From the NCBI GenBank assembly GCA_950295325.1, contig OX485805.1, positions 9,674,501 to 9,738,500 on the forward strand: 64,000 bases of DNA, in the 5' to 3' direction. Position 1 is the first letter of the stretch, and every line of letters starts with the position of its first letter. A program made the position numbers and the translations under genes. Origin of the DNA: Polytrichum commune (Eukaryota; Streptophyta; Polytrichopsida; Polytrichales; Polytrichaceae). Positions 63,489 through 64,000 of the stretch are shown in pieces. Below the pieces are notes generated by a model that was not told the origin of the DNA, ran no database searches, and was given only the letters and a program-made list of their open reading frames with translations.

Positions 63489-64000
63489 GTGAGTTCTTCA
63501 AGAGCTGTCTGGTCTGCTACTGCACAAATCGCAATGCAATATTGCAGGCAGTGCTCTTTAACAACAACTCTGCTCCCAGGATACAAAATTGAAGATACCA
63601 TAGTTACCTACTCATTAATCAATTTTCTATCACAAGGGGCCAATGAAGAATGGGCCAGGATTACCTGATTCCAAACAACTTTGGTAGATCTGTCTTTGCA
63701 ATTTTAAAAAAAAGTTATGGAGGCACATGCCAATCTGCAAGCTTACCTCACTGATTGTGCTGATATTTTATCATAAGTATGTCAACAGCAATACACATTA
63801 CTAAGAACTAACAAACACTACTACACAATTAAACTAAAACAGAATCGGGAAATAGGAACTTCCCACTTTGACTAATCATTAGGCACTTAAGTGTCTAACT
63901 GTGTCAAGAATTGATTCTAACTTGCTTGCAAAGATTGGTAATGAACTTCTGCTGCCATCAGCAGGTGTTTTGATTCTTTTATGCAAACAGCCTTTACTTT

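Noticed and set aside
63489-64000. A further helicase exon at the right edge (after CAAACAG at about 63990)
   Set aside because: The bases after that AG do not encode the residues expected after VGETVGYQ, so the edge is treated as intron.

Overview
This is nuclear DNA from a land plant. Five genes are spliced by the GT-AG rule, with many short introns, and all match families with clear plant relatives: spatacsin, lipoate-protein ligase A, SAGA factor SGF11, cyclin T and an R3H/DExH helicase. The intergenic DNA is AT-rich and full of degraded DNA transposons, MITE-like hairpins and microsatellites. Exon divergence from angiosperm relatives and modest intron sizes suggest an early-diverging land plant such as a bryophyte, but I cannot fix the taxon from sequence alone. 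No prokaryotic, organellar or viral genes were seen.

Layout: (1) 126-18118, minus strand: a complete spatacsin (SPG11-family) gene of about 28 exons encoding about 3,456 residues. (2) 18.1-20.2 kb: its upstream region, including a GC-rich segment with a small ORF and an ACG microsatellite. (3) 20.2-31.8 kb: gene-poor DNA with diverged tandem repeats, two copies of a ~205-bp MITE, a 563-bp Mutator-type non-autonomous element with a perfect 10-bp target-site duplication, and a broken pogo-like DDE transposase. (4) 31801-34894, minus: a four-exon lipoate-protein ligase whose first intron holds a ~200-bp tandem repeat. (5) 34.9-44.2 kb: a duplicated ORF fragment, nested inverted repeats, a 2.3-kb foldback structure, a third MITE copy and a second Mutator-type element in the opposite orientation to the first. 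(6) 46823-48894, plus: SGF11. (7) 51237-56873, minus: an eight-exon cyclin T. (8) 59912 to the right edge, plus: the first seven exons of an R3H/DExH-box helicase, truncated by the window.

The five genes are housekeeping genes of separate processes: lysosome/endosome trafficking (known from animals for spatacsin), protein lipoylation, histone H2B deubiquitination in SAGA, transcription elongation via P-TEFb, and RNA/DNA unwinding. SGF11, cyclin T and the helicase lie within about 17 kb, and cyclin T and the helicase diverge from a 3-kb spacer. I see nothing that makes them a dedicated system. The most unusual material is the mobile and inverted-repeat DNA at 20-28 kb and 33.7-42.6 kb. Exon borders were assigned by reading splice sites and keeping frame; the reading frame closes in all four complete genes, though two exon assignments remain open (a micro-exon in spatacsin and the first exon of SGF11).
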